DNA of 64,000 bases from Caulobacter sp. (GCA_030645575.1 JAUSMJ010000027.1:1-64000), one strand, 5' to 3'. Shown: positions 28,383-37,471, numbered from the stretch's first letter. Program-made: numbers and translations. The notes: a model not told the origin generated them from the letters alone.

Positions 28383-28490
28383 CTCACCTCAAGGGATGTC
28401 TGCCTCCTTGAACTGTGAACGCCTTGCGGTTGATTAACGGTGTCACGCTATCTATAATTGCTCTTTTGGCAAACGCGCTCGAGCACCCCC

Positions 28491-28775
28491 ATGGCCTTCT
28501 ACGTCTACATCCTCGCGAGCCAGCGGAACGGGACACTCTATATCGGATCAACCGACAGCCTCGTGCGACGGGTCGGCGAGCATCGCGAAGGACTGATTCC
28601 GGGATTCACCAGCCGCTACGGCGTAAAGTGGCTGGTCTGGTACGAGGCTTTCGAGACCCGCAACGACGCCTTCCGCCGCGAGCGGCGGATGAAGGTGTGG
28701 CGCCGGGCCTGGAAGGTCGAACTGATCGAGAAAACCAATCCCGGATGGCGGGACCTGTTTCCGGAGATTTGCTGA
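28491..28775 (+). CDS. GIY-YIG nuclease family protein (small, single-domain)
   Basis: FYVYILASQRNGTLYIGSTDSLVRRVGEHREG; FETRNDAFRRERRMKVWRRAWKVELIE. Confidence 0.95.
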   Translation: MAFYVYILASQRNGTLYIGSTDSLVRRVGEHREGLIPGFTSRYGVKWLVWYEAFETRNDAFRRERRMKVWRRAWKVELIEKTNPGWRDLFPEIC

Positions 28776-28791
28776 GCCTCCCCCAAACCCT

Positions 28792-28819
28792 GCTCATCCT
28801 CGCGGAAGCGAGGACCCAG
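28792..28819 (+). repeat. Partial copy (B) of the same palindromic repeat core
   Basis: GCTCATCCTCGCGGAAGCGAGGACCCAG. Confidence 0.9.
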
Positions 28820-28873
28820 ACTTTTCGATGCAGCGGCTCATCGCGATGATTGGCGAACAGAGGCTGCCGTGAT

Positions 28874-28922
28874 TGCACCGGCCGTAAACCTGGGTCCTCG
28901 CTTCCGCGAGGATGAGCGGGGA
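28874..28922 (-). repeat. Right arm (C) of the perfect 49-bp inverted repeat
   Basis: Exact reverse complement of 28334-28382. Confidence 0.95.
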
Positions 28923-28963
28923 AGAAGGGGGGAGTTGAGGTCAGCAACGGGTGGGAAGCGTAT

Positions 28964-29221
28964 CTAAGCTAAAGTCTCGCTCCACCTGACAAGCCCATCA
29001 CTTTCCCATTCATTGAGGACATCCCGCGCTCTCCCCATCCTCGAAGGACGGTTGATCAAGAATGTGTAGGCAGGCTCGCCAACCACTTCCACTTGTCCTG
29101 AAAGGGCGTTCAAAAACGACAACACCAACCGTCGTTGATCGACGGAGACGTGATCATGAAACTCGACAAGGACTCTAGCGACCATTCGCTGACGATAGCG
29201 GACCTTCCAAGTGGCAGCCAT
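28964..29221 (-). CDS. Hypothetical protein (85 aa)
   Basis: MAATWKVRYRQRMVARVLVEFHDHVSVDQRRLVLSFLNALSG...; low-GC composition relative to neighbours. Confidence 0.5.
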   Translation of the reverse strand: MAATWKVRYRQRMVARVLVEFHDHVSVDQRRLVLSFLNALSGQVEVVGEPAYTFLINRPSRMGRARDVLNEWESDGLVRWSETLA

Positions 29222-29252
29222 GGGTCGTGCGCCGACCTTAGAACGTCCCCCC

Positions 29253-30152
29253 TCAGAACCCCGCAGCCTGTTCCACCGCCAGCGCCAGGTCCAGCGCCCT
29301 CGCCGCTTCCTCGCCCGTCACCACCGACCGTGGCGACAATCCGCGCACCGCGGCGACAAAGCCGGCCACGCTGGTCCCCAGCGGATCGCGGCCAGCGGGG
29401 GTTTCAGTGAAGGCCTCGTTCAGCGGGAACGGGGTGCTGTTCTTGAAAGCCCGTGTGACGAAGTCGATCTCCAGCACGCCGGACGGATAGACGATGCGCA
29501 TGGTCCGCTCGCGCGCGGCGGCGTTGCGGGCGGCGGTGAAGATGGCGGTGAAGCCGTCGGCGAAGGTCGCCTCGGCGCGGATCGCGTCGCCGTCGCCCTC
29601 GGCCTCGACCGTCAGCGGTTCGGCGTCGGTCAGCGACAGGGCCAGGTCGATGTCGTGGATCATCAGGTCGAGCACCACCGAGACATCCTTGCTGCGGATC
29701 GACGGCGTGCCCTTGCGCACCGCTTCCAGCAGCAGGGGCTTCTCCGGGATGTCGAGCAGGCCCATGGCCTGGGACACCACCCGCTCCTGGTGGCCGCAGG
29801 CCAGCACCAGGCCGCGCCGGGCGGCCTCAGCGATCAGGGCGTCCGCGTCCTCCAGCGTCGTCGCCAGCGGCTTTTCGACATAGACCGGCTTGCCGGCCTT
29901 CAGGCAGGCCAGGGCCGCGGCGGCGTGGGTCGTCGCCGGCGAGGCGACCGTGACGATGTCGCAGACGGCCAGCAGGTCGGCCAGGTCGCCCCAGGCCTCG
30001 ACCCCGTGCTGCTCGGCCATGGCGAAACAGCGCTCGGGATGGATGTCGTAGATGCCCGCGAGCTCCACGCCCGGCATTTCCGCGTACTTGTTGGCGTGAA
30101 AGCCGCCGAAGACGCCCGACCCGACGACCCCGGCCTTGAGAACCTTTTCCAT
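29253..30152 (-). CDS. Gfo/Idh/MocA family oxidoreductase
   Basis: LKAGVVGSGVFGGFHANKYAEMPGVELAGIYD; KPVYVEKPLATTLEDADAL. Confidence 0.92.
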   Translation of the reverse strand: MEKVLKAGVVGSGVFGGFHANKYAEMPGVELAGIYDIHPERCFAMAEQHGVEAWGDLADLLAVCDIVTVASPATTHAAAALACLKAGKPVYVEKPLATTLEDADALIAEAARRGLVLACGHQERVVSQAMGLLDIPEKPLLLEAVRKGTPSIRSKDVSVVLDLMIHDIDLALSLTDAEPLTVEAEGDGDAIRAEATFADGFTAIFTAARNAAARERTMRIVYPSGVLEIDFVTRAFKNSTPFPLNEAFTETPAGRDPLGTSVAGFVAAVRGLSPRSVVTGEEAARALDLALAVEQAAGF

Positions 30153-30245
30153 GAAGCGCTTCTAGCGCGCTTCGGCGCCTTCCGCGAGGTGAGGAAACGG
30201 GCTAAACGTCTGTTTGAAATTACACCGTAAAGCGGGAGGAACCCC

Positions 30246-31247
30246 ATGACTGTGTCGCGCGAGATCCGTCTGAAGAGTCGCCCTGTCGGGACCCCCACGG
30301 CCGACAACTTCGAACTGGCCACGGTGGAGCTGGCGGCCCCCGGCCCCGGCGAGGTCCAGGTGCGCAACAGCTGGATGACCGTCGATCCCTACATGCGCGG
30401 CCGCATGAACGACGTGAAGAGCTACAGCCCGCCGTTCCAGCTGGGCGAGGCCATGCAGGGCGGCGCGGTCGGCGAGGTGGTCGCCTCCAACGACCCGTCC
30501 CTAAAGGTCGGCGACCTGGTCCAGAGCATGTTCGGCTGGCGCGAGGCGTTCAACGCCCCGGCCGGCGCGGTGCAGAAGCTGAACACCTTCGGCCTGCCGC
30601 CGCAGACCTTCCTGGGCGTCGCCGGCATGCCGGGCATGACCGCCTGGGTCGGCCTGCTGAAGATCGCCGCGCTGAAGGACGGCGACGTCGTGTTCGTGTC
30701 CGGCGCCGCCGGCGCCGTGGGCTCCGTCGTCTGCCAGATTGCCAAGATCAAGGGTCACACCGTGATCGGCTCCTGCGGCGGCGCCGACAAGGTCGCCTTC
30801 CTCAAGTCGATCGGGGTGGACGAGGTCATCGACTACAAGGCCGAAAAGGACCTGACCGCCGCGCTGAACCGCGTCGCGCCCAAGGGCATCGACGTCTATT
30901 TCGAGAACGTCGGCGGCGCCCACATGGACGCGGCCCTGGCCTGCGCCCGCCCGTTCGCCCGCTTCGCCCTGTGCGGCATGATCAGCCAGTACAATTCGAC
31001 CGGCGAGATGTACGGCGTGAAGAACCTGATCGCCGCGGTCGGCAAGAGCCTGAAGCTGGAGGGCTTCATCGTCTCCAACCATTTCGAGCATCTGCCCCAG
31101 TTCCTGCAGGACATGTCCGGCTGGATCAACGACGGCAAGCTGAAGTGGACCGAGACGGTCGATGAGGGCATCGAGAACGCCCCCGGCGCCTTCCTCAAGC
31201 TGTTCAAGGGGGAAAACACCGGCAAGATGCTGGTCAAGCTGAGCTGA
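30246..31247 (+). CDS. NADP-dependent oxidoreductase (MDR superfamily, CurA/leukotriene-B4-dehydrogenase-like)
   Basis: VQVRNSWMTVDPYMRGRMND; GDVVFVSGAAGAVGSVVCQIAKIKG. Confidence 0.92.
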   Translation: MTVSREIRLKSRPVGTPTADNFELATVELAAPGPGEVQVRNSWMTVDPYMRGRMNDVKSYSPPFQLGEAMQGGAVGEVVASNDPSLKVGDLVQSMFGWREAFNAPAGAVQKLNTFGLPPQTFLGVAGMPGMTAWVGLLKIAALKDGDVVFVSGAAGAVGSVVCQIAKIKGHTVIGSCGGADKVAFLKSIGVDEVIDYKAEKDLTAALNRVAPKGIDVYFENVGGAHMDAALACARPFARFALCGMISQYNSTGEMYGVKNLIAAVGKSLKLEGFIVSNHFEHLPQFLQDMSGWINDGKLKWTETVDEGIENAPGAFLKLFKGENTGKMLVKLS

Positions 31248-31253
31248 CCGGAA

Positions 31254-31306
31254 AGGGGACATGCACTTCAGTGCGTGTCCCCTCCCGCAGAAAAGGGACA
31301 CGCACT
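31254..31306. terminator. GGGACA-family palindrome (T1)
   Basis: AGGGGACATGCACT-TC-AGTGCGTGTCCCCT plus a third half-arm AGGGACACGCACT at the convergent gene stop. Confidence 0.7.
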
Positions 31307-31649
31307 ACCGCGCTGTCATCTCCACCAGCGCCCAGCCGTCGCCGAGCTTCTGGACCTTGAACGCCACCCGGGCGCCCGGCTCGCCCGGCGAGGCCGCGAT
31401 CACGTCGGCCCAGGTGCGGAAGCTGGTGCGGCCGGCGGCGAGGCCCTCGACCCCGTCATGGTCAAGCGTGACGGTCCGGCCATCGACGGCGACCACGGTC
31501 CCGGTCATCGACAGGACCGGTCCGGTCGGCCCCGGCGGGATGACGAGGGCGCGCGCCTTGGCGGATTTCAGGTCGCCGTCGGCTGCCGGCTTCTGGCCAC
31601 AGGCCGACAGGGCCAGGGCGGCGAGAACGACAGCGGTGATCGTCTTCAT
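31305..31649 (-). CDS. Small lipoprotein with CusF-like/OB-type domain
   Basis: MKTITAVVLAALALSACGQ lipobox; MTGTVVAVDGRTVTLDHDGVEGLAAGRTSF. Confidence 0.8.
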   Translation of the reverse strand: MKTITAVVLAALALSACGQKPAADGDLKSAKARALVIPPGPTGPVLSMTGTVVAVDGRTVTLDHDGVEGLAAGRTSFRTWADVIAASPGEPGARVAFKVQKLGDGWALVEMTAR

Positions 31650-31766
31650 GATTTGCTCCGTGGGCGGACCGGTCCCGATATCACGAACGGGCGGATTGTG
31701 AAGCCCGCGCTTCCTCCAACGCCCGCCGAAGGCTAAAAGCCCGGCCAATCTTCGAGGAGTAAGCCC

Positions 31767-32675
31767 GTGTCGCGCCTTTTCAGCGCCTATGTGATGGTCG
31801 ACTGGAGCGCCGCCGCGGCCCCGCGGACGGGCAAGGACTCCATCTGGATCGGCGTCATCAAGCGCGATATCCGCTTTCGCCCGACGTTCGAGGCGTTCAA
31901 TCCCGCGACCCGCGACGAGGCCATGAAGGTTCTGGGCGAGGTGCTCGCCGACCTGCGTCGCCGCAATGAACGCGCGCTGGTCGGGTTCGATTTCCCGCTC
32001 GGCTATCCGGAAGGCACGGCCAGGGCGCTGGCGCTCAAGTCGCCCGACTGGAGCGGCCTGTGGGCCTTCCTGGCGGCCAACGTCGTCGATAAGCCGACCA
32101 ATGTGAACAACCGCTTCGCCGTGGCCGCCAAGATGAACCGGCTGATGACCGACCAGCCCTGGCCGTTCTGGGGTTGTCCCGCGAACGACTCCCAGCGCTG
32201 GCTGGCGACGACCAAGCCGGCGGCCCTGCCCGCCGGCCTGCCGCCACTGCTGCGTCGCGCCGAGAAACTGACCCAGGGCAAGGGCAAGGCCGGCGCCAAG
32301 AGCGTCTGGCAGGTGTTCGGCAACGGCACGGTCGGCAGCCAGGCGATCGTCGGCATCCCGCGGGTCAAGGCGCTGGTCGACCAACTGGGCGACAAGGCGA
32401 AGGTCTGGCCGTTCCAGACCGGCTGGAAGACCCTGACCCCGGCCGACGTCGATGGGCTCGAAGCGGTGTTCGCCGAGGTCTATCCGGCGCTGGTCGAGAC
32501 CAGGCCCGAGCCGGGCGAGGTCCCCGACCGGGCCCAGGTCCGCGCCCTGTGCGAACACTTCCTCAAGCTGGACGAAGCCGGCGATCTCGGCGCCGCCTTC
32601 GGTCCCGGCGCCAGCGCCGAGCCGGAGGTGGTGGCCGTGGTCGAGGGCGAAGAGGGCTGGATCCTCGGGGTCTGA
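31767..32675 (+). CDS. Conserved hypothetical protein (DUF429-like?)
   Basis: VMVDWSAAAAPRTGKDSIWIGV...RALVGFDFPLGYPEG; long ORF with codon-position bias. Confidence 0.75.
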   Translation: MSRLFSAYVMVDWSAAAAPRTGKDSIWIGVIKRDIRFRPTFEAFNPATRDEAMKVLGEVLADLRRRNERALVGFDFPLGYPEGTARALALKSPDWSGLWAFLAANVVDKPTNVNNRFAVAAKMNRLMTDQPWPFWGCPANDSQRWLATTKPAALPAGLPPLLRRAEKLTQGKGKAGAKSVWQVFGNGTVGSQAIVGIPRVKALVDQLGDKAKVWPFQTGWKTLTPADVDGLEAVFAEVYPALVETRPEPGEVPDRAQVRALCEHFLKLDEAGDLGAAFGPGASAEPEVVAVVEGEEGWILGV

Positions 32676-32750
32676 CAGGCCCAGGGGCGGTTGACTTCCG
32701 CCGCCCGCGCTCCACCCTCCCCGGCAAAAGATCGCCGGGGGACGCGCGCC

Positions 32751-33989
32751 TTGACCACAACCACCGAACGCTACCGGTCCATCGACGCCGTGCGCGGCTT
32801 CGCGGTGCTGGGCATCCTGCTGATGAACATCGTCGGCATGGGCCTGCCGACCTTCGCCTACGTCAGCCCGGCCTACTGGGGCGGCCACGAGGGCGCCAAC
32901 CTGTGGGCCTGGGCGATCAACTTCGTCCTGAGCGACGGCAAGATGCGCGGCCTGTTCACCATGTTGTTCGGGGCCAGCATGCTGCTGATCGCCGACCGGG
33001 CCGAGGGACGGACGCCCGGACCGGCGGCGACCCACTACCGCCGCGTCTGGTGGCTGTTCGTCATCGGCATGATCCACGCCTACTTCCTGTTCTTCGGCGA
33101 CATCCTGGTGACCTACGCCATCGCCGGGGCGCTGATCTTCCCGCTGCGCAAGCTGGGGCCGAAGACGCTGATCGGCCTCGGCGTGGCGGTGCTGCTGGCG
33201 CTGCTGGCCAAGGGCCTCGCCGAGGTCAGCTATCTCAGGACCATCCAGGCGGCGATGGCCGCCGGCGCGGCCGACGCCCAGCAGATCTCGCTGTGGAACG
33301 AGGTGCAGCTGCTGCTCAACGCGCCCCACGCCATGGGCGAACGGGAGGTCGAGCTGATGCGCGGCGGTTTCCTCGACGCCCTGAGCAGCCGCGCCCAGGC
33401 CGCCTGGATCGTCCAGACCCAGTTCATGCCGGTCGAGGAGATCCCCGAGGCCATCGGCCAGATGCTGATCGGCGCGGGCCTGTTCCGGCTGGGCTTCTTC
33501 ACCCTGGGCTGGCCCTCCCGGGCCTACGGCGCGATGATCGCCGCTGGCTATCTGGTCGGCGCGCCCCTGACCGCCTGGCTGGCCTGGTCGATGGTCCAGA
33601 TCGACTTCGAACCGGTGCAGCGGCGCTGGCTGGAGGTGCTCGGCGCGGGGCCCCGTCCGTTCATCGCCCTGGCCCATGCCAGCGTGCTGATGCTGATCGT
33701 CCGGGCCGGCGTGCTGAAGGGGCTGGTGAACCGGCTCGAGTCCGCCGGCCGGATGGCCTTCAGCAACTACCTTATGACGTCGATCATCACCTCGTTCGTG
33801 TTCTGCGGCTACGGCCTGGGCCTCTACGGCCAGCTCGAGCGGGCCGAGCTGTACTATGTGGTCCTGGGCGTCTGGGTTTTCATCCTGCTGTGGAGCAAGC
33901 CGTGGCTGGCCCGGTTCCACTACGGCCCGTTCGAGTGGCTGTGGCGCTCGCTGGTGATGTGGAAGCGCCAGCCGTTCGTGAGGCGGTAG
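32751..33989 (+). CDS. DUF418 domain-containing membrane protein (TTG start)
   Basis: RYRSIDAVRGFAVLGILLMNIVGMGLP; GRMAFSNYLMTSIITSFVFCGYGLGLYG. Confidence 0.9.
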   Translation: MTTTTERYRSIDAVRGFAVLGILLMNIVGMGLPTFAYVSPAYWGGHEGANLWAWAINFVLSDGKMRGLFTMLFGASMLLIADRAEGRTPGPAATHYRRVWWLFVIGMIHAYFLFFGDILVTYAIAGALIFPLRKLGPKTLIGLGVAVLLALLAKGLAEVSYLRTIQAAMAAGAADAQQISLWNEVQLLLNAPHAMGEREVELMRGGFLDALSSRAQAAWIVQTQFMPVEEIPEAIGQMLIGAGLFRLGFFTLGWPSRAYGAMIAAGYLVGAPLTAWLAWSMVQIDFEPVQRRWLEVLGAGPRPFIALAHASVLMLIVRAGVLKGLVNRLESAGRMAFSNYLMTSIITSFVFCGYGLGLYGQLERAELYYVVLGVWVFILLWSKPWLARFHYGPFEWLWRSLVMWKRQPFVRR

Positions 33990-34020
33990 GGGACATGTAC
34001 CGCCTTCGGTACGTGTCCCC
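33989..34020. terminator. GGGACA-family palindrome (T2)
   Basis: GGGGACATGTACC-GCCTTC-GGTACGTGTCCCC, begins at the last base of the DUF418 stop codon. Confidence 0.7.
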
Positions 34021-34041
34021 GGAGCTGAAGGCGACGGTATA

Positions 34042-34136
34042 GGGGGACTGGACTTCATGTCCCTTGGGACTTGATGTCCTGTCCCCGGGGCCGGGACAGC
34101 ATAAGCAGTCCCAAGGGACAGCTAATGCAGTCCCGT
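34042..34136. repeat. Two tandem 40+-nt quasi-palindromes of the GGGACA family (T3)
   Basis: GGGGACTGGACTTCATGTCCC/GGGACTTGATGTCCTGTCCCC, then CGGGACAGCATAAGCAGTCCC/GGGACAGCTAATGCAGTCCCG. Confidence 0.7.
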
Positions 34137-34142
34137 CGGAGA

Positions 34143-35516
34143 TCAGCTCGCCTGCCTCAGATCGTCGCGCGCGGCCTTCAGCCGTTCGGCCACCAGGAAG
34201 GCCAGCTCCAGCGCCTGTTCGCCATTGAGGCGGGGGTCGCAGTGGGTGTGGTAGCGGTCGCCCAGGTCGCCCTCGAGCACGGCCCGCGCGCCGCCGATGC
34301 ATTCGGTGACGTTCTGGCCGGTCATCTCCAGGTGCACGCCGCCGGGATGGACGCCCTCGGCCTCGGCCACATCGACGAAGCCCTTCACCTCGGCGAGGAT
34401 CTTGTCGAACGGCCGGGTCTTGAAGCCGCTGGCGGCCTTCAGCGTGTTGCCGTGCATCGGATCGGTGGCCCAGACCACCGACCGTCCCGCGCGCTTGGTG
34501 GCGGCCATCAGGCGCGGCAGGCGCTCGGCCACCTTGTCGGCGCCGAAGCGACCGATCAGGGTCAGACGGCCCGGCTCGTTGGCCGGGTTCAGCGTATCGA
34601 TCAGCCGCAGCAGTTCGTCCGGCTCAAGCGTCGGGCCAACCTTCATGCCGATCGGGTTCTTCACGCCGCGCGCGAACTCCACATGGGCCCCGTCCAGCTG
34701 GCGCGTGCGCTCGCCGATCCACAGCATGTGGGCGCTGGTGTCGTACCAGTCGCCCGAGGTCGAATCGACGCGCGTCATGGCCTCTTCAAAGCCCAGCAGC
34801 AGCGACTCGTGGCTGGTGAAGAACTCCACCTGCTTCATGCCCGGATGGCTCTCGGGCGTGACGCCGATGGCGGCCATGAAGGCCAGGCTCTCGCTGATCT
34901 TGTCGCTGAGCTCACGATAGCGCGCGCCCTGCGGACTGCCCTCGACAAAGCCAAGCGTCCAGCGGTGGATGTTGTGCAGGTCGGCATAGCCGCCGCCGGC
35001 GAAGGCCCGCAGCAGGTTCAGCGTCGCCGACGACTGGGCGTAGGCCTTCAACAGCCGCTCGGGATCCGGCGCCCGCTCGGCTTCGTTGAAGTCCATGCCG
35101 TTGATGTTGTCGCCGCGATAGGACGGCAGGGTCACGCCCTCGATCGTCTCGATCGGCTCGCTGCGCGGCTTGGCGAACTGGCCGGCGATACGGCCGACCT
35201 TCACCACCGGCTTGCCGCCGGCAAAGGTCAGCACCACCGCCATCTGCAGGATCAGGCGGAAGGTGTCGCGGATGTTGTCGGCGTGGAATTCCTTGAAGCT
35301 CTCGGCGCAGTCGCCGCCCTGCAGCAGGAAGGCCTTTCCGGCCGCCACGTCGCCCAGCAGCGACTTCAGCCGCCGCGCTTCACCCGCAAAGACCAGCGGC
35401 GGCATCCGGCGCAGCTCGTTCTCGACACGCTCGACCGCCGCCGCGTCCGGATAGTGGGACGGCAGGTGCTTGGCGGGCTTGGCTCTCCAGGACGACGGGG
35501 TCCAGCGCTGGGTCAT
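34143..35516 (-). CDS. Class II 3-deoxy-7-phosphoheptulonate synthase
   Basis: [66 protein letters not shown]. Confidence 0.97.
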   Translation of the reverse strand: MTQRWTPSSWRAKPAKHLPSHYPDAAAVERVENELRRMPPLVFAGEARRLKSLLGDVAAGKAFLLQGGDCAESFKEFHADNIRDTFRLILQMAVVLTFAGGKPVVKVGRIAGQFAKPRSEPIETIEGVTLPSYRGDNINGMDFNEAERAPDPERLLKAYAQSSATLNLLRAFAGGGYADLHNIHRWTLGFVEGSPQGARYRELSDKISESLAFMAAIGVTPESHPGMKQVEFFTSHESLLLGFEEAMTRVDSTSGDWYDTSAHMLWIGERTRQLDGAHVEFARGVKNPIGMKVGPTLEPDELLRLIDTLNPANEPGRLTLIGRFGADKVAERLPRLMAATKRAGRSVVWATDPMHGNTLKAASGFKTRPFDKILAEVKGFVDVAEAEGVHPGGVHLEMTGQNVTECIGGARAVLEGDLGDRYHTHCDPRLNGEQALELAFLVAERLKAARDDLRQAS

Positions 35517-35994
35517 GGTCTCAACTCGAAAAGGGATCGCGGCTCATACAGGAAGCCGGGTTCGAAGGCAAAATAATGCGCCCAAATGGCGTGAATGGCG
35601 GGTGAAGGGCATGGGCGTGCGTGGCGGTTGCGGGGCGTGGCGGCCGTCGGGGAGAAGATGGGGTGCGGCGGCGGCGGCGGAAGGGGGTTTGGGGGTGAGT
35701 GTCTCAGTTCCACCAGTTCATTCTCCTTTCGACGCCATGCGGCAGCCCTGAGACGCGCGCCCTGCCCCAATTATAACCTCGCCGCCTAGGGGACGGGGTC
35801 GGGACGGAGGAGGTCAAGGAAAACAGGGAGTTGCGGGCGCGAGGGCGGATTACAGAACGCGGCCGGGCCGGCGGTGGTCGCCTGCGGCGAGGCGCGGGCC
35901 AGGCGTGACGACGGGCCGCGAACGGGGGTTCGATTGTCCCGCGATGTCTCGCCTTGTCTCGTGAAGATACGTCTCGCGAGTCTCGCGGATGGCT

Positions 35995-37200
35995 TCAGGT
36001 TTCGTAGAACAGCCGCGGAAACAGTTGATCGACATGATCGGCCGGCAGGCCGATGCGGACCGGACCCTTGGGCGTGTCGCTGATCAGGAGGCCGCGCGCG
36101 GTCAACTGGCCCAGGATCGTTCTGGCCATCCGGTCGCCAAGCCCCGTCAGACCGGCCGCCTCGCCCCGCTGGAGTTCGCCCCGCATCAAGGTCGCCTCCA
36201 GGAGCGCCGCCCCCCGAGGGTCGAGGTCGGGGTCGCTTTCGACGACGCGCCGAAGCCGGACCACGAAGGTGTCGAGGTCGAACAGCCCGGTCATGAACTC
36301 GACCTGGTCGAGCGCCACCTTGAGGAACCAGAGGGTAAAGGCCTGAAGCGCCTGGAGCGACAGGTTGCCGCGACCATCGCGGTCGCCCTGGCGCGGGCTG
36401 TCGGCCATCGCCAGCATCTGTTTGTATTCCTCGCGGCTTTCCAGGCCGCGGGCCAGGCCTCTCGAAATCGACCAGAGACCGCCCGCCCCCATGCCGGCCT
36501 TCAGAACCATGGCATGGGTCATCAGCCGCCCGACCCGTCCGTTGCCATCCGGGAAGGGGTGGATATAGGCGAAGCGATGATGGGCGGCGGGGATGTCGAT
36601 CAGACGCGCGCGGGCGGCCTGGCCGGCGCGCTCGCGGTAAACCTCATGGAAGCGATCCATGAAGGCCCCAACCCGATTGCTGGAGGGCGGAACGTGCCGC
36701 CCCACTTCCACGTCGTGGAGGGGGTCATGACGAAAGACGCCCGGCGTCATGTCCAGCCGGCCCGTCTTGCCTTCGAGGACCCGGAAGCCCGCCGGGACCT
36801 CCGCGTAGACGTCCTGATGGAGCCAGCGGATAAAGTCCGGCGCGGTCGGATCGCCCAGCGTTCCGGCGTGAAAGCGCGCATCGATGGCGCGTTGCACGAC
36901 GATGTGCGCCCGCGCCTCCAGCTGCAGGTCGCGCTGGGCCGGATCGTCCGACAGCCGCCCCTCGACGGCGGCGGCGATGTCGCGGGGCCGCGTGTGGTGG
37001 CCCTCGATCAGATTGGAGTAGTAGCAGTTCATCAGCCGGACCAGGTCCGCCGCCTCGACCTGCAGCCGGCCGCGCAACGCGTTGTCCAGCCGCCCGGCCT
37101 TGAACGCCAGCTCCGCCAGAACATCGTTGATGGCGCCGGTGGACTGGTCCCCCAGGCGCATGGGCTCAAGCCGGGCGGGGGTTTCGATCATGGCGCTCAT
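35995..37200 (-). CDS. Fic family protein with N-terminal inhibitory motif
   Basis: Fic motif HPFPDGNGRVGR; upstream SNLIEG matching [S/T]xxxE[G/N]. Confidence 0.93.
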   Translation of the reverse strand: MSAMIETPARLEPMRLGDQSTGAINDVLAELAFKAGRLDNALRGRLQVEAADLVRLMNCYYSNLIEGHHTRPRDIAAAVEGRLSDDPAQRDLQLEARAHIVVQRAIDARFHAGTLGDPTAPDFIRWLHQDVYAEVPAGFRVLEGKTGRLDMTPGVFRHDPLHDVEVGRHVPPSSNRVGAFMDRFHEVYRERAGQAARARLIDIPAAHHRFAYIHPFPDGNGRVGRLMTHAMVLKAGMGAGGLWSISRGLARGLESREEYKQMLAMADSPRQGDRDGRGNLSLQALQAFTLWFLKVALDQVEFMTGLFDLDTFVVRLRRVVESDPDLDPRGAALLEATLMRGELQRGEAAGLTGLGDRMARTILGQLTARGLLISDTPKGPVRIGLPADHVDQLFPRLFYET

Positions 37201-37266
37201 TGCCGATCTTTTGTAGCGATCGTCTCTATCGATAGCCCATTATATCTTAAATTGAAATCTGCGATG

Positions 37267-37291
37267 ATAGGATCGAAAATGCCGATCCTAT
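37267..37291. promoter_or_regulatory. Inverted repeat ATAGGATCG-N7-CGATCCTAT upstream of fic
   Basis: Perfect 9-bp arms; followed by 12-nt tandem units TGCCGATCCTAT/TGCCGATCTTAT. Confidence 0.5.
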
Positions 37292-37396
37292 TGCCGATCT
37301 TATTGCCAATGTTCAGCCGTGGTCGAGGACGCGGCGTTTTCGGCTTCGACGCCAGACAGGACAGGATCGTCAGGGCGTGCGCGGGCCTTGGAAGAC

Positions 37397-37435
37397 GGGG
37401 ACACACTCGTTGCCGCAGAAATGAGTGTGCGCCCC
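37397..37435. terminator. GGGACA-family-like hairpin (T4) downstream of the nuclease gene
   Basis: GGGGACACACTC-N14-GAGTGTGCGCCCC. Confidence 0.55.
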
Positions 37436-37471
37436 GCTTCTGAGCCCCGTCTCTGAAGCCCATAATTTGTC

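Noticed and set aside
28331-28922. CRISPR array interpretation of the repeated 28-49 bp units
   Set aside because: Only three copies in mixed orientation with irregular spacing and no cas genes; better explained as a palindromic repeat cassette.
32174-34042. 622-aa plus-strand ORF rich in R/G/A/P
   Set aside because: Out-of-frame read of the DUF429-like and DUF418 genes; composition typical of spurious high-GC frames.
31305-34058. 917-aa minus-strand ORF
   Set aside because: High-GC antisense frame. It fuses low-complexity H/Q/R/G-rich translation with the real small lipoprotein (31305-31649), and the plus strand here has two clear genes.
35513-35994. Possible gene between DAHP synthase and fic
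   Set aside because: Only short low-complexity ORFs, no motif or convincing start; left as non-coding.
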